64,000 nucleotides of DNA from Mongoliitalea daihaiensis (GTDB lineage: Bacteria; Bacteroidota; Bacteroidia; Cytophagales; Cyclobacteriaceae), in NCBI RefSeq assembly GCF_021596945.1, contig NZ_CP063779.1:4314001-4378000 (forward strand). Reading direction: 5' to 3'. Positions within the stretch are counted from its first letter, which is position 1; every line of letters begins with the position of its first letter. Below, piece after piece: positions 43,238 through 52,444 of this stretch. The translations under genes and the position numbers were made by a program. The notes below the pieces were generated by a model. The model saw only the letters and a list, made by a program, of their open reading frames with translations. It did not search any database and was not told the origin of the DNA.

Positions 43238-44605
43238 TTAAATATCTAGGTTATCTAGAGGACTAATTATTTGCTCAAACCCCTTAGTTGTAACATGAGT
43301 GTAAATTTGTGTGGTTTTTGGACTCTCATGACCCAATAAACTTTGAATATATCTCAAATCTGTTCCCCTCTCCAACAAATGTGTTGCAAATGAATGACGC
43401 AAAGTATGAACAGTAGCTTTTTTAGAAATTTTAGAATTCTTTAAAGCAGTTTTGAGTATGGCAGAAATACTTGTGGAAGAATATTTTACTGGCTGATCCT
43501 TTGAGCTTCCATGCCCTTCAAATAGATAAAAATGTGGTCTCTCATTTTTAATATAAACACGCAAAATTTCAAGCGTTTTTTTTGATAATAGCGTATATCT
43601 ATCCTTTTTACCCTTTGCCTGATCTACCCTTATTTGCATCCGTTGAGAATCTATATCAGTTATCTTTAAATTTATCAATTCACTAATTCGTAAACCTGCT
43701 GAATAAATGGTTAGTAAAATTGCCTTATGCTTGATGTTTTTAATTGACTTCATGATGGCTGAAATTTCTTCTTCACTTAATACTACCGGTAATATTTTTT
43801 CCCTAATCGGTCTATCAACATGGTAATATTTTCTTTCCCCTCCTCTAACCTTTTCAAAGTAAAACTTTATAGCATTGATGGCTTGGTTTTGGTACGAACA
43901 TGAGACTTTTCTCTCATTGACCAAATATCTCGAAAAATCCATTACTTCCTTCTCACCTAATTCTTCCAAAGGGATATGAACAAAATAATTCAAAAACTCT
44001 TCAAATAAAGGAACGTATGCTTTGATAGTCCCTTCACTATACCTACGCTCCTCCAACTTATGAATATATTCCTCTGGACACTTTCGGTAATTAGGTATCT
44101 CAGCACTTGACTTGCGCTGAACCTTGTCAGGTGCTGCTTCTTCTCTGTAAATCAATGAAAAACCCAACTCTACTATTTTCTTTTTCAATTCCTCCAAAAA
44201 CTGCTCAGAATAGGGAATACTCCAAGACTTACTCTTGCTATCCCACTGATAGTAAGGGAAGCTCTTAACTACTTTCATCAACTCAGCATGAAATCCAAAA
44301 TATAAGCGGAGCCGCGCTTTCGCTGTCTTGATCATCAATACTTGATTTTTATCCAATAAGACTGTCTCATCTTTCTGTGGAACTTCTATGACTGGACGCT
44401 CTGTGATACTTGTCAACCGCTCTCCAAAATACCCCTTCAGCTTCTCTAAATTGCCCGGATAATGGGGAATCTCCCATACAAATGCATCCTTGTTCCAGCG
44501 AGAATACATGATCGACCGGACAAATTGAATATCCACCTCATTCTTTGGCATCCTCAAAAGCAACTTTCGGCCAACTATCTCCAATGTAAGGGGTCTTTTT
44601 TCCAT
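43238..44605 (-). CDS. Tyrosine recombinase, candidate cassette integrase with repeat N-terminus
   Basis: 455 residues. Residues 1-150 hold two similar units, each with a W-x6-W-x-I-P motif (W37/W44 and W121/W128), resembling HARP-type DNA-binding repeats (inference). Residues ~178-255 form the core-binding domain, with VSCSYQNQAINAIKFYFEKV, which resembles the same region of IntI proteins. The catalytic domain has R306 (AGLRISEL), K331-334 (KGKKDR), H400 and R403 (HTLRHSF), H426 (LLGHES) and nucleophile Y435. R306 to R403 is 97 residues, as in XerC/D (~99) and shorter than in IntI1 (~134), so the IntI-specific extra domain is absent. Its 3' end faces the array and it is transcribed in the same direction as the cassettes. 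Confidence 0.8.
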   Translation of the reverse strand: MEKRPLTLEIVGRKLLLRMPKNEVDIQFVRSIMYSRWNKDAFVWEIPHYPGNLEKLKGYFGERLTSITERPVIEVPQKDETVLLDKNQVLMIKTAKARLRLYFGFHAELMKVVKSFPYYQWDSKSKSWSIPYSEQFLEELKKKIVELGFSLIYREEAAPDKVQRKSSAEIPNYRKCPEEYIHKLEERRYSEGTIKAYVPLFEEFLNYFVHIPLEELGEKEVMDFSRYLVNERKVSCSYQNQAINAIKFYFEKVRGGERKYYHVDRPIREKILPVVLSEEEISAIMKSIKNIKHKAILLTIYSAGLRISELINLKITDIDSQRMQIRVDQAKGKKDRYTLLSKKTLEILRVYIKNERPHFYLFEGHGSSKDQPVKYSSTSISAILKTALKNSKISKKATVHTLRHSFATHLLERGTDLRYIQSLLGHESPKTTQIYTHVTTKGFEQIISPLDNLDI

Positions 44606-44981
44606 AGCGTCTCAAATAGTTAAACTGATTGTCCGCATTCATTCCAGTAGCTCCGCAATTGCTCACATTCATTAGTTTTCAAGGATTCTGTTGACTGTAA
44701 ACCGTTGACAGTGGTCGATTATCCGCCATACGCTATTCATTATTTTTACGCTGGTGTAATTGCGGATAATCCTATACTTAAACTACCCAATCCTAAAAAT
44801 AACCCCATCACCCTCCAAATAAAAGCCTCAACCCCAACTTAAACGTTTATTTTAATAGACCACTAAGGCCCTAAGACACAAAGAAAAAACATAGATCACA
44901 ACACATGTAATATCCAAAATCAATCATAAAAAAACTATCCCTCTATCATAAAAAATCCGCGTTAAATCCGCTCAATCTCCT
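44606..44981. promoter_or_regulatory. Non-coding region upstream of the integrase, with inverted repeats
   Basis: 376 bases without a gene between the integrase start and the Maf stop. Repeated motifs: GATTATCCGC (44717-44726), its inverse GCGGATAATC (44762-44771) and GATTGTCCGC (near 44629); TCCGCAATT near 44651 and AATTGCGGA near 44758 are also inverse to each other. These could be operators for the integrase. No promoter was assigned. Confidence 0.45.
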
Positions 44982-45572
44982 TTATCTGTGAGAGACAATC
45001 AATCTCCTCACCCACCTATACACCAAGTGCACCGGCAGACCCATCACCGTGTAAAAAGATCCTTCGATTTTTTCAACCCCCACATACCCTATCCACTCCT
45101 GAATCCCATAAGCGCCAGCTTTATCATAAGGACGATAGCGATCTACATAATACTCCATCTCCGCTTGTTCCAATGTCCTGAAATACACTTGAGCAGCATC
45201 GATATCAGCATATACCTTCCCTTGGTAAGCAAATGCAACACCTGTACACACCTGATGACTAGTGCCCGAAAGAAGCCTCAACATCTCCAAGGCTTCTTCC
45301 CGATTTCTAGGCTTATTCAACACCTTCCCTCGCACAATCACCACCGTATCCGCAGTAATCAATAAGGTATCTTCCTCCAACTCCTCCATAAAAGCCATTG
45401 CTTTCTTCTTAGCCAAAAAATACGCCACATCTTCCACAGGCAATTCCGACGGAAAAGACTCATCCGTACCCTTGACACGCACCTCAAATGGAATATCTAA
45501 GTTAGCCAACAACTCTTTTCTCCTAGGAGACTGGGAAGCTAAAATTATTTTTTTACCTGCTAAATCTATCAT
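44982..45572 (-). CDS. maf: Maf-family nucleotide pyrophosphatase
   Basis: 196 residues. Maf signature ILASQSPRRKELLANL at residues ~10-25, acidic ITADTVVIV, YDKAGAYGIQEW and the C-terminal GSFYTVMGLPV. The family hydrolyses dTTP, UTP and modified nucleotides in the cytoplasm. Normal length. It overlaps the DUF1015 gene by four bases, so the two are translationally coupled. This marks the return to core chromosome after the array. Confidence 0.9.
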   Translation of the reverse strand: MIDLAGKKIILASQSPRRKELLANLDIPFEVRVKGTDESFPSELPVEDVAYFLAKKKAMAFMEELEEDTLLITADTVVIVRGKVLNKPRNREEALEMLRLLSGTSHQVCTGVAFAYQGKVYADIDAAQVYFRTLEQAEMEYYVDRYRPYDKAGAYGIQEWIGYVGVEKIEGSFYTVMGLPVHLVYRWVRRLIVSHR

Positions 45573-46870
45573 CGACCGTAAGCTTCGTAAGGAAATTCGA
45601 ACTCCTCCTGTTTAACGGAAGCAAATAGCAATCCGGATAAGGTTTTGGGATAAAAATACGTAGATTTTTGCGGCATCGTGTAGCCACTTTTACACACTTC
45701 CAACACTTGCTTCATAGGTACATCTTTGGTGATCAGCGCCAATGTATCTTGTTCCTGTGCCACCGTAGCAAAACATTTATGCAGATTACGCTCATATCGA
45801 ATATTTCCCGAATAACGCTGCTCTTCATATGGCATACCAAGCACTTGATCCAAAAAGAAATAATGCAATACCACTAAATCCAATGCTTTAATCGTCTCCG
45901 GAAAATCCGTCTCCCAAGCTTCATAAACCGATTCTTTCAATTTTATTTTAAATGCCTTTTCTCGAAAAACCAACCCAAAAGCCCACTTTTTCTGCAATAT
46001 CAATTCATAAATTTCTTCCTCATCATCTAGCTCACGTACATCAAAATACTGGGATGTCTGATCCAATATGGCTCCTTCATCCATGGCCGGCACATGGATT
46101 AAGCGATGAGTAGGAAGTATCTTCAAATCCTTAGAAGATGCATTGGTAAAATACATCATGTGGTAATTGTACGCCTCCGTACCCTGATGCTCTGCATGTG
46201 AAATGATTTGGGATTTTCGGTATTGAATAGCTCCTTCATACCGATGATGCCCATCAGCCAAGATGATCGACTTATCTGACAGCACTTGCAGAAATCTCCG
46301 GATAGTAGGTACATCATGGATGACAGCCAAGACCTCTCGCACACCCTGATAGTCTTCCATATCGACAATAGGATTCTGTATAGCCTCATCCATCAGTGGC
46401 TCCAACAAATGTAGAGGATCCTCATACAATCCATGGGTAGCACTGCTTTGAAACTCAGTTTGCCTAAGAAGCTCTATACGGTCATCAACGGACTTGGCAA
46501 TCGTATTCTCATGCCTCAGTACAATCCCTTCATCCCAATCATATGCCTTGATCTGTGCAATAAAACCCTTCCGACAGGACTCTTCTTCCTGCCCTGGAAA
46601 TTTGAAATACTGATAATACACATAAATCCCAGGAATTTGATCTTGCACAATCACAGCGTCCTCTTTCCATTGTCTCAGGGTATCTGCTGCCAATCGGGCA
46701 GGGTGTTCCCCTAAAGGGACTGTTACATGAATACTATTAAACGTATGTTGGTAAAGTGCTTTTAGCTGCTTCTCGGAGACTACGTCAAAAAGAGGAGAGA
46801 CCAACTGCCCTAGTTGGTCTCTATGCTTTTCATGATATCTCCAGCCTTTAATTGGTAAAATTTCCGCCAT
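45569..46870 (-). CDS. DUF1015 family protein
   Basis: 433 residues, starting MAEILPIKGWRYHEKHRDQL. It holds conserved DUF1015 features: GWRYH..., HENTIAKSVDDR, and IILADGHHRYEGAIQYRK in the middle. The function of the family is not established. It shares one base with the biotin carboxylase gene upstream and four with maf downstream, so it is the middle of a three-gene operon. Confidence 0.85.
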   Translation of the reverse strand: MAEILPIKGWRYHEKHRDQLGQLVSPLFDVVSEKQLKALYQHTFNSIHVTVPLGEHPARLAADTLRQWKEDAVIVQDQIPGIYVYYQYFKFPGQEEESCRKGFIAQIKAYDWDEGIVLRHENTIAKSVDDRIELLRQTEFQSSATHGLYEDPLHLLEPLMDEAIQNPIVDMEDYQGVREVLAVIHDVPTIRRFLQVLSDKSIILADGHHRYEGAIQYRKSQIISHAEHQGTEAYNYHMMYFTNASSKDLKILPTHRLIHVPAMDEGAILDQTSQYFDVRELDDEEEIYELILQKKWAFGLVFREKAFKIKLKESVYEAWETDFPETIKALDLVVLHYFFLDQVLGMPYEEQRYSGNIRYERNLHKCFATVAQEQDTLALITKDVPMKQVLEVCKSGYTMPQKSTYFYPKTLSGLLFASVKQEEFEFPYEAYGR

Positions 46871-48363
46871 TAAATCAACCTGTTTTTCCAGTTGGTACGA
46901 TTCGCACCGACATCGCTTTTCAATTGCAGTCTATTTTTGTGTCGATCGTATAATTCAACACCCAAAACTGCCAAAAGTTTTAACTCTTCCTCAGTCCATT
47001 GTATATCAAGCTTGTCTGGTGTGAAATATTTCTCCACAAACTTGGTGTCAAACTGACCACTGATAAATGCTTCATGACTTAAAACAAAGCGACAAAAACT
47101 AAGGGTAGTTTCAATCCCAGTAATGTAATACTCATCGATGGCCTTAATCATTTTTTGAATCGCAGCATCCCGATCATCTGCATGCACAATCAACTTGGCA
47201 ATCATAGGGTCATAGTAAATCGGAATATCCATCCCCTGCTCAAATCCATCGTCTACGCGTACACCTTTACCTGTAGGACGGATATAGGTCTGCAACCTAC
47301 CGATATCAGGTAAGAAATTATTCCGCGGATCTTCGGCATACACCCGCACTTCCAAGGAGTGCCCATGGATTTTCAAATCTTCTTGTTTGAATGGCAAGGG
47401 ATTTCCCTCAGCGATGAGTATTTGCTCTTGCACCAGATCTTTTCCTGTGATCATTTCAGTTACCGGATGCTCTACCTGCAAGCGGGTGTTCATCTCTAGG
47501 AAATAAAAATTCAATTGTTCATCTACAATAAATTCTACGGTTCCTGCCCCATGGTAATTACAAGCCTGGGCAACTTTCACAGCAGCTTCACCCATCGCCT
47601 GACGCATCTCTGGAGATACGACCGCAGAAGGCGCCTCTTCTATGACTTTCTGATGTCTTCGCTGCACACTGCACTCCCGCTCAAATAAGTATACTACATT
47701 CCCATGTAAGTCTCCTAACACCTGAATCTCAATATGACGGGGGGAAGTAATGTATTTTTCAATAAATACAGCACCATCACCAAAAGCAGACTGCGCTTCA
47801 GAAATAGCCCGATTCATCTGCTCTTCAAATTCAGCCTCCTCTTCTACAACCCGCATCCCTTTACCTCCACCACCGGCCGAGGCTTTGATCAATATCGGAT
47901 AACCGATCGCTGCCGCTTTAACCTTGGCAGCAGGAATATCCGAAATTGCATCTTCTGTACCAGGAACCATCGGGATTCCATACGCTGATACCGCATGCTT
48001 AGCAGCCAACTTGCTTCCCATCACTTCAATAGCCGCAGGCGAAGGACCTATGAAAATAATACCAGCCTCCGTGACCTTCCTAGCAAATGAAGCATTTTCA
48101 GATAAAAACCCATAGCCCGGATGAACAGCATCTACCCCCAACTCCTTACACACTTCGATAATTTTATCTGATAACAAATACGATTGATTGGAAGGTGGTG
48201 GCCCCAAGCATACCGCCTCATCCGCAAATTTAACGTGAGGAGAATGGGTGTCCGCTTCAGAATAAACGGCAACTGTGGAGATACCCATTGCTTTGGCTGT
48301 ACGCATGACACGAAGGGCTATTTCACCTCGGTTGGCGACAAGAAGTTTATTAATTTTATTCAT
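46870..48363 (-). CDS. accC: Biotin carboxylase subunit of acyl-CoA carboxylase
   Basis: 497 residues. N-terminal biotin-carboxylase domain (KLLVANRGEIALRVMRTAKA), ATP-grasp loop ASAGGGGKGMRVVEEE, catalytic region FLEMNTRLQVEHPVTE, then the biotin-carboxylase C-domain (LEVRVYAEDPRNNFLPDIG). It carboxylates biotin on a carrier protein using ATP and bicarbonate. The ~50-residue C-terminal extension makes it longer than E. coli AccC (~450), as in several acetyl/propionyl-CoA carboxylase subunits. No carrier or carboxyltransferase gene is adjacent, so the acyl-CoA substrate cannot be read from context. Confidence 0.9.
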   Translation of the reverse strand: MNKINKLLVANRGEIALRVMRTAKAMGISTVAVYSEADTHSPHVKFADEAVCLGPPPSNQSYLLSDKIIEVCKELGVDAVHPGYGFLSENASFARKVTEAGIIFIGPSPAAIEVMGSKLAAKHAVSAYGIPMVPGTEDAISDIPAAKVKAAAIGYPILIKASAGGGGKGMRVVEEEAEFEEQMNRAISEAQSAFGDGAVFIEKYITSPRHIEIQVLGDLHGNVVYLFERECSVQRRHQKVIEEAPSAVVSPEMRQAMGEAAVKVAQACNYHGAGTVEFIVDEQLNFYFLEMNTRLQVEHPVTEMITGKDLVQEQILIAEGNPLPFKQEDLKIHGHSLEVRVYAEDPRNNFLPDIGRLQTYIRPTGKGVRVDDGFEQGMDIPIYYDPMIAKLIVHADDRDAAIQKMIKAIDEYYITGIETTLSFCRFVLSHEAFISGQFDTKFVEKYFTPDKLDIQWTEEELKLLAVLGVELYDRHKNRLQLKSDVGANRTNWKNRLI

Positions 48364-48670
48364 ATGGAGGATTAATTTCCGCTTGCAAAAAACATTTCTT
48401 GCGAAGTAAGCAAATTATAGCCATTATCGAAAATCATAAGCTACTTAGATGAAAAGCTTTCCTGCTAATCAACATATATAGACCCAACACTCAATGCAGG
48501 TATGGTACCTATGAATATGTATAGCTGCACTGGTAAATTTCTGTAAGAACCATTCAAAATAGGATTATCTCACGAAGTCACCAATAGACGCTCAAGCAAC
48601 TTGCTGACCCAAAATCAACCATCCTCGCTAGCTTCTAATAATCCAACACGGTTAAATACCATCGGTATTT
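48364..48670. promoter_or_regulatory. Divergent intergenic region
   Basis: 307 bases between the divergently transcribed biotin carboxylase and acyltransferase genes. It must contain both promoters. A small hairpin AAATACC..GGTATTT lies near 48653-48671, with a T-rich tail. No other gene is seen. Confidence 0.4.
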
Positions 48671-50014
48671 TTGCACGGCAAAACTAATTGTATTACTTTT
48701 GAACGGTTTTTTAACCTGAAAATACAGAAGTTAAATGTTGTAATCATCTTAAATCGAAATACCTTGGATTTATTTGCAAAACTAAAAACGAATTTAGGCC
48801 CATTGGGCAAACATTCAGAATTAGCAGAAGGCTACTTTGCTTTTCCAAAATTAGAAGGGGAAATAGCTCCCCGAATGAAATTTAGGGGAAAAGAAGTATT
48901 GACGTGGAGTTTGAACAATTACTTAGGTCTAGCAAATCACCCGGAAATCAGAAAAGCAGACGCAGATGCGGCAGCAAAATGGGGGGCAGCCTATCCTATG
49001 GGAGCCAGAATGATGTCTGGACAGACAGATTTGCACGAGCAGTTGGAAAGAGAGTTGGCGGAGTTTGTAGGAAAAGAAAGCTCTTACCTTTTGAATTATG
49101 GCTATCAGGGTATCTTATCAGTGATAGATTCGGTATTGGACAGAAAAGATGTGGTAGTGTATGATTCAGAATGTCATGCATGTATCATCGATGCCTTACG
49201 TATGCATTTAGGCAAACGTTTTGTATTCCCTCACAACGATATTGAAAACTGCGAAAAACAGCTGCAACGCGCTACCAAATTAGCAGAAGAAACTGGTGGT
49301 GGCATACTTGTGATTACAGAAGGAGTATTCGGGATGACAGGTGACCAAGGCAAACTGAAAGAAATCGTCGAGCTGAAGAAAAAATTTGATTTCAGACTGT
49401 TAGTAGACGATGCACATGGATTCGGTACCATGGGCAAAACCGGTGCGGGCACTGGTGAGGAACAAGGTGTACAGGACGATATCGACTTATATTTCTCCAC
49501 ATTTGCTAAATCCATGGCATCTATCGGTGCATTCATCGCAGGTGATGCAGATGTTATTCGATTCCTCAAATACAACATGCGCTCACAGATATTTGCTAAA
49601 TCTCTGCCCATGTTATTGGTAGAAGGTGCACTGAAGCGCTTAGAGCTGTTGCGCACTCAGCCCGAATTGAAAGAAAATCTTTGGAAAATCGTCAATGCCT
49701 TGGGCAATGGCTTGCGGGAAAAAGGATTCAGTACTGGGCAGTCCAACTCCCCAGTTACTCCAGTAGTCTTAAATGGTACCGTAGGAGAAGCCGCAACCTT
49801 GAGTAAAGACCTAAGAGAAAACTACAATATTTTCTGTTCTGTGGTAATCTATCCAGTTGTTCCTAAGGGAATGATCATCCTTAGACTAATCCCTACGGCG
49901 ACCCATACCTTGGAAGATGTAGCAGAAACAATTGCTGCTTTTGAGGCTGTCAAAGAAAAACTAGTAAGCGGTTATTACAAAACTACCGAATTAGCACTAT
50001 CTTTCGGTGAATAA
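48671..50014 (+). CDS. AOS-family PLP enzyme (serine palmitoyltransferase / cysteate acyltransferase type)
   Basis: 447 residues from ATG 48671, or 416 from TTG 48764 (LDLFAKLKTNLGPLGKHSE). The second start matches where family homology would begin and is likely; 5' residues before it look like leader sequence. Fold-type-I alpha-oxoamine synthase: NNYLGLANHPEI, YPMGARMMSGQTDLHEQLE, DSECHACIIDALR, LLVDDAHGFGTMG and the PLP lysine in FAKSMASIGAF. Members join an amino acid to an acyl-CoA. In Bacteroidota this type makes the base of sphingolipids (from serine) or sulfonolipids (from cysteate); sequence alone does not decide. Confidence 0.75.
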   Translation: MHGKTNCITFERFFNLKIQKLNVVIILNRNTLDLFAKLKTNLGPLGKHSELAEGYFAFPKLEGEIAPRMKFRGKEVLTWSLNNYLGLANHPEIRKADADAAAKWGAAYPMGARMMSGQTDLHEQLERELAEFVGKESSYLLNYGYQGILSVIDSVLDRKDVVVYDSECHACIIDALRMHLGKRFVFPHNDIENCEKQLQRATKLAEETGGGILVITEGVFGMTGDQGKLKEIVELKKKFDFRLLVDDAHGFGTMGKTGAGTGEEQGVQDDIDLYFSTFAKSMASIGAFIAGDADVIRFLKYNMRSQIFAKSLPMLLVEGALKRLELLRTQPELKENLWKIVNALGNGLREKGFSTGQSNSPVTPVVLNGTVGEAATLSKDLRENYNIFCSVVIYPVVPKGMIILRLIPTATHTLEDVAETIAAFEAVKEKLVSGYYKTTELALSFGE

Positions 50015-50113
50015 AAAAATCAAAAAAATCGCTAACAGTGTTGTTTTAGAAACATTTTAGCTATATTCAAACCAAAATAAACTTATCATCAACCTTAAAA
50101 ATCAACTTTTATT

Positions 50114-50290
50114 ATGAGCAGATTTAGCGAAATAAAAGATCTTATCATGAGTCTCGAAGGCGACTTTGACAAATTCTACAGTAAAGGCAATCAAGCTGCC
50201 GGTACAAGAGTAAGAAAAGGAATGCAGGATTTGAAAACATTGGCTCAGGACATCCGTAAGGAAGTTCAGGACATGAAAAATGCTGAGTAA
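50114..50290 (+). CDS. Small histone-H1-like protein
   Basis: 58 residues, MSRFSEIKDLIMSLEGDFDK, then GNQAAGTRVRKGMQDLKTLA and QDIRKEVQDMKNAE. Matches the short lysine-rich 'histone H1'-like proteins conserved in Bacteroidota and probably associated with the nucleoid. A purine-poor leader precedes it. It is followed 20 bases later by a strong terminator. Monocistronic. Confidence 0.75.
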   Translation: MSRFSEIKDLIMSLEGDFDKFYSKGNQAAGTRVRKGMQDLKTLAQDIRKEVQDMKNAE

Positions 50291-50310
50291 TTCTTCGTAT
50301 TTAAAGAAAT

Positions 50311-50339
50311 AAAAAAGGTGGCTTACAGCCACCTTTTTT
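50311..50339. terminator. Bidirectional terminator after histone-like gene
   Basis: AAAAAAGGTGGC ttaca GCCACCTTTTTT: a perfect stem with A/T runs on both sides, serving the plus-strand histone-like gene and the minus-strand peptidase gene. Confidence 0.85.
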
Positions 50340-50371
50340 ATTTTAAATCACTCTAAACCAAGGATATACAA

Positions 50372-52237
50372 TTACTTCTGAGGCATTGCAACACTGACTT
50401 CAAAAGTATTATTACTTCTATTGACGTCAGCTAATCTCATACTTGGATCTATTTCTATACTTTTTATCTGACCGATTGGTTTATTCAAAACCACATCTTT
50501 GGTGTAATTAGTCCAAGCCCATTTTTCAGTCATTCCACGCGCAGGCATGCCCGCTTCTTCAGGCTTACCGCCCCTCATAATCACAAGTGGAAGATAAATA
50601 GATTCTTGGCTACCGTCCACATAAGTCACCACCACATCCAAAGGCATAGGCATATAACCAATCCTCTCCAAAGTGATTTTTGTCTGATCTCCTTCGCCGA
50701 CCACTGATTTCACTCCGTAATCTACTGTTTTGGTTGAGGCAATAAAATAATCGTAATACCAATCCAATTCTAAACCGCTGACACGCTCAAACACGCGCAC
50801 TACATCATGACCAGTAGGATGCTTAAATTTCCAATCATTCCACAATCGAAGCATGGCCTTGTTGAAATTTTCTTGACCGACGATGTAGGCCATCTGCTCT
50901 ACAAAAACAGCACCTTTACTATATACTGCTGGACCATAAGCAGAATTTAAATTGTAATGATCTGCATGCGTGGTCAGAGGTTCCTCGTTTCCGGATCCTG
51001 CCAGTCTAAAATAAGAACGATAGCTACCATCTACTACGAAGCCGTTAGCTTTTTGAAAAACTGCATCCATCACCACATCTGTGCCCCAAGTAGTGAAGCC
51101 TTCGTCCAACCAAGCCTCAGAAGACTCATTAAAACCTAACACACCATAATACCACATATGGATCATTTCATGGACAGTAACACCTACTAGACTTCTGAGA
51201 TTTCTATGACCAGTGATCAGCGTAGCCATCGGATATTCCATACCGCCATCTCCTCCTTGAATCACCGAAAACTGCTTGTAAGGATATTCCCCAAAATTGG
51301 CTGACATAAACGCCATCGCATCAGCCGTATACCCTTTTAATTGCTCCCAGTTTTCTTCTGTTTTATCTGATTTGATATATAAAAAATGCAACATAGGACC
51401 ATTTTCCATCTGCACCTTCTCGTGGGTAAATTTAGGATCCGCTGCCCACATAAAATCATGCACATCCGGTGCCACAAAGTGCCAAGTTAAGGTATTCCCT
51501 CGTGGTGTAGGTACACGGACTCCAGCATCCTCATATCCATGCCCAATTTCATTGGCATTTTGCAAATAACCTGTGCCACCCAAGATATAATCTTTGTCTA
51601 TCGTAATCTTGACATCAAACTGTCCAAAATTCCCATAAAATTCGCGCCCAATATATGGATTAGCATGCCAACCTCTCACATCATAAGCCGCCATTTTAGG
51701 ATACCACTGGGCCATAGAGTACCGGACACCTTCGGAGCTGTCTCTGCCAGATCTTCTAATCTGCAGTGGTACCTGACCCTCAAATTCCATTTCGAAAACA
51801 ACGGTAGAATTTGGTAAAATCGGCTCTACCAAATCCACCTCCAAGATGGTTTCTTCATGATGAAATTTCACAGGTCTACCATTCATAGTCAATGAATTGG
51901 CTTTCAAGACCCCATATTCCTCTGGCTGCAACTTGAAAATACGATCCCCAACTCTACGATCGGGATCAGGGATGGTCCGGCTTCGCACATCCATCATGCT
52001 ATTCGGCTGAAAAGCATTGAAATATAAATGATAAAACACCCGATCCAGGGTATCAGGAGAGTTATTGGTGTAATGCAGTTTTTGTGTTCCTTTAAATGTA
52101 TTGGTTTTGACATCCATGTCAACTTCCATTTCATAGTCGGCCTTTTGCTGCCAACGCTCTACCTGAGCCCTTACTTGCAAGGCTACAAACCCAGCAAGGA
52201 GCATCGTCAGCATCGCTCGCTTTGTGAATTTAATCAT
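50372..52237 (-). CDS. M1-family zinc aminopeptidase, secreted
   Basis: 621 residues from MIKFTKRAMLTMLLAGFVAL (signal peptide, cut after VRAQ); the longer frame to 52333 is rejected. N-terminal M1 beta-saddle domain, substrate-binding motif GGDGGMEYPMATL in place of GAMEN, zinc site HEMIHMW with the second Glu 19 residues later in SEAWLDEGFTTWG, and an active-site Tyr region near GPAVYSKGAVFVEQM. It cleaves peptides from N-termini in the periplasm or at the cell surface. The C-terminal helical domain is short, as in Bacteroidota M1 members. Divergent from the Asp-box gene to the right. Confidence 0.85.
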   Translation of the reverse strand: MIKFTKRAMLTMLLAGFVALQVRAQVERWQQKADYEMEVDMDVKTNTFKGTQKLHYTNNSPDTLDRVFYHLYFNAFQPNSMMDVRSRTIPDPDRRVGDRIFKLQPEEYGVLKANSLTMNGRPVKFHHEETILEVDLVEPILPNSTVVFEMEFEGQVPLQIRRSGRDSSEGVRYSMAQWYPKMAAYDVRGWHANPYIGREFYGNFGQFDVKITIDKDYILGGTGYLQNANEIGHGYEDAGVRVPTPRGNTLTWHFVAPDVHDFMWAADPKFTHEKVQMENGPMLHFLYIKSDKTEENWEQLKGYTADAMAFMSANFGEYPYKQFSVIQGGDGGMEYPMATLITGHRNLRSLVGVTVHEMIHMWYYGVLGFNESSEAWLDEGFTTWGTDVVMDAVFQKANGFVVDGSYRSYFRLAGSGNEEPLTTHADHYNLNSAYGPAVYSKGAVFVEQMAYIVGQENFNKAMLRLWNDWKFKHPTGHDVVRVFERVSGLELDWYYDYFIASTKTVDYGVKSVVGEGDQTKITLERIGYMPMPLDVVVTYVDGSQESIYLPLVIMRGGKPEEAGMPARGMTEKWAWTNYTKDVVLNKPIGQIKSIEIDPSMRLADVNRSNNTFEVSVAMPQK

Positions 52238-52444
52238 ATCGTTTGGATTTAATTTTTTTTGAAAAATAAAGCAAAAACATTTACCCCCCAAACCTCTCAT
52301 GAAATAACCTGACAGGACTCCACTGATCTCCATTTATCAATTCCTATTTCCCCCTGTATGAAAATAGAAGGCTTGTTCATTCCAATACCGTTAATTCATG
52401 GTAGTAACTAATCAAATACTATGATAAAAGATACATTTACACAC

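Noticed and set aside
43238..44605. Calling the recombinase intI outright
   Set aside because: The catalytic spacing lacks the IntI-specific insertion, so the gene symbol would overstate the evidence; called a candidate cassette integrase instead.
44606..44981. Possible tRNA or small RNA in the integrase leader
   Set aside because: No cloverleaf or conserved tRNA boxes were seen; only short inverted repeats.
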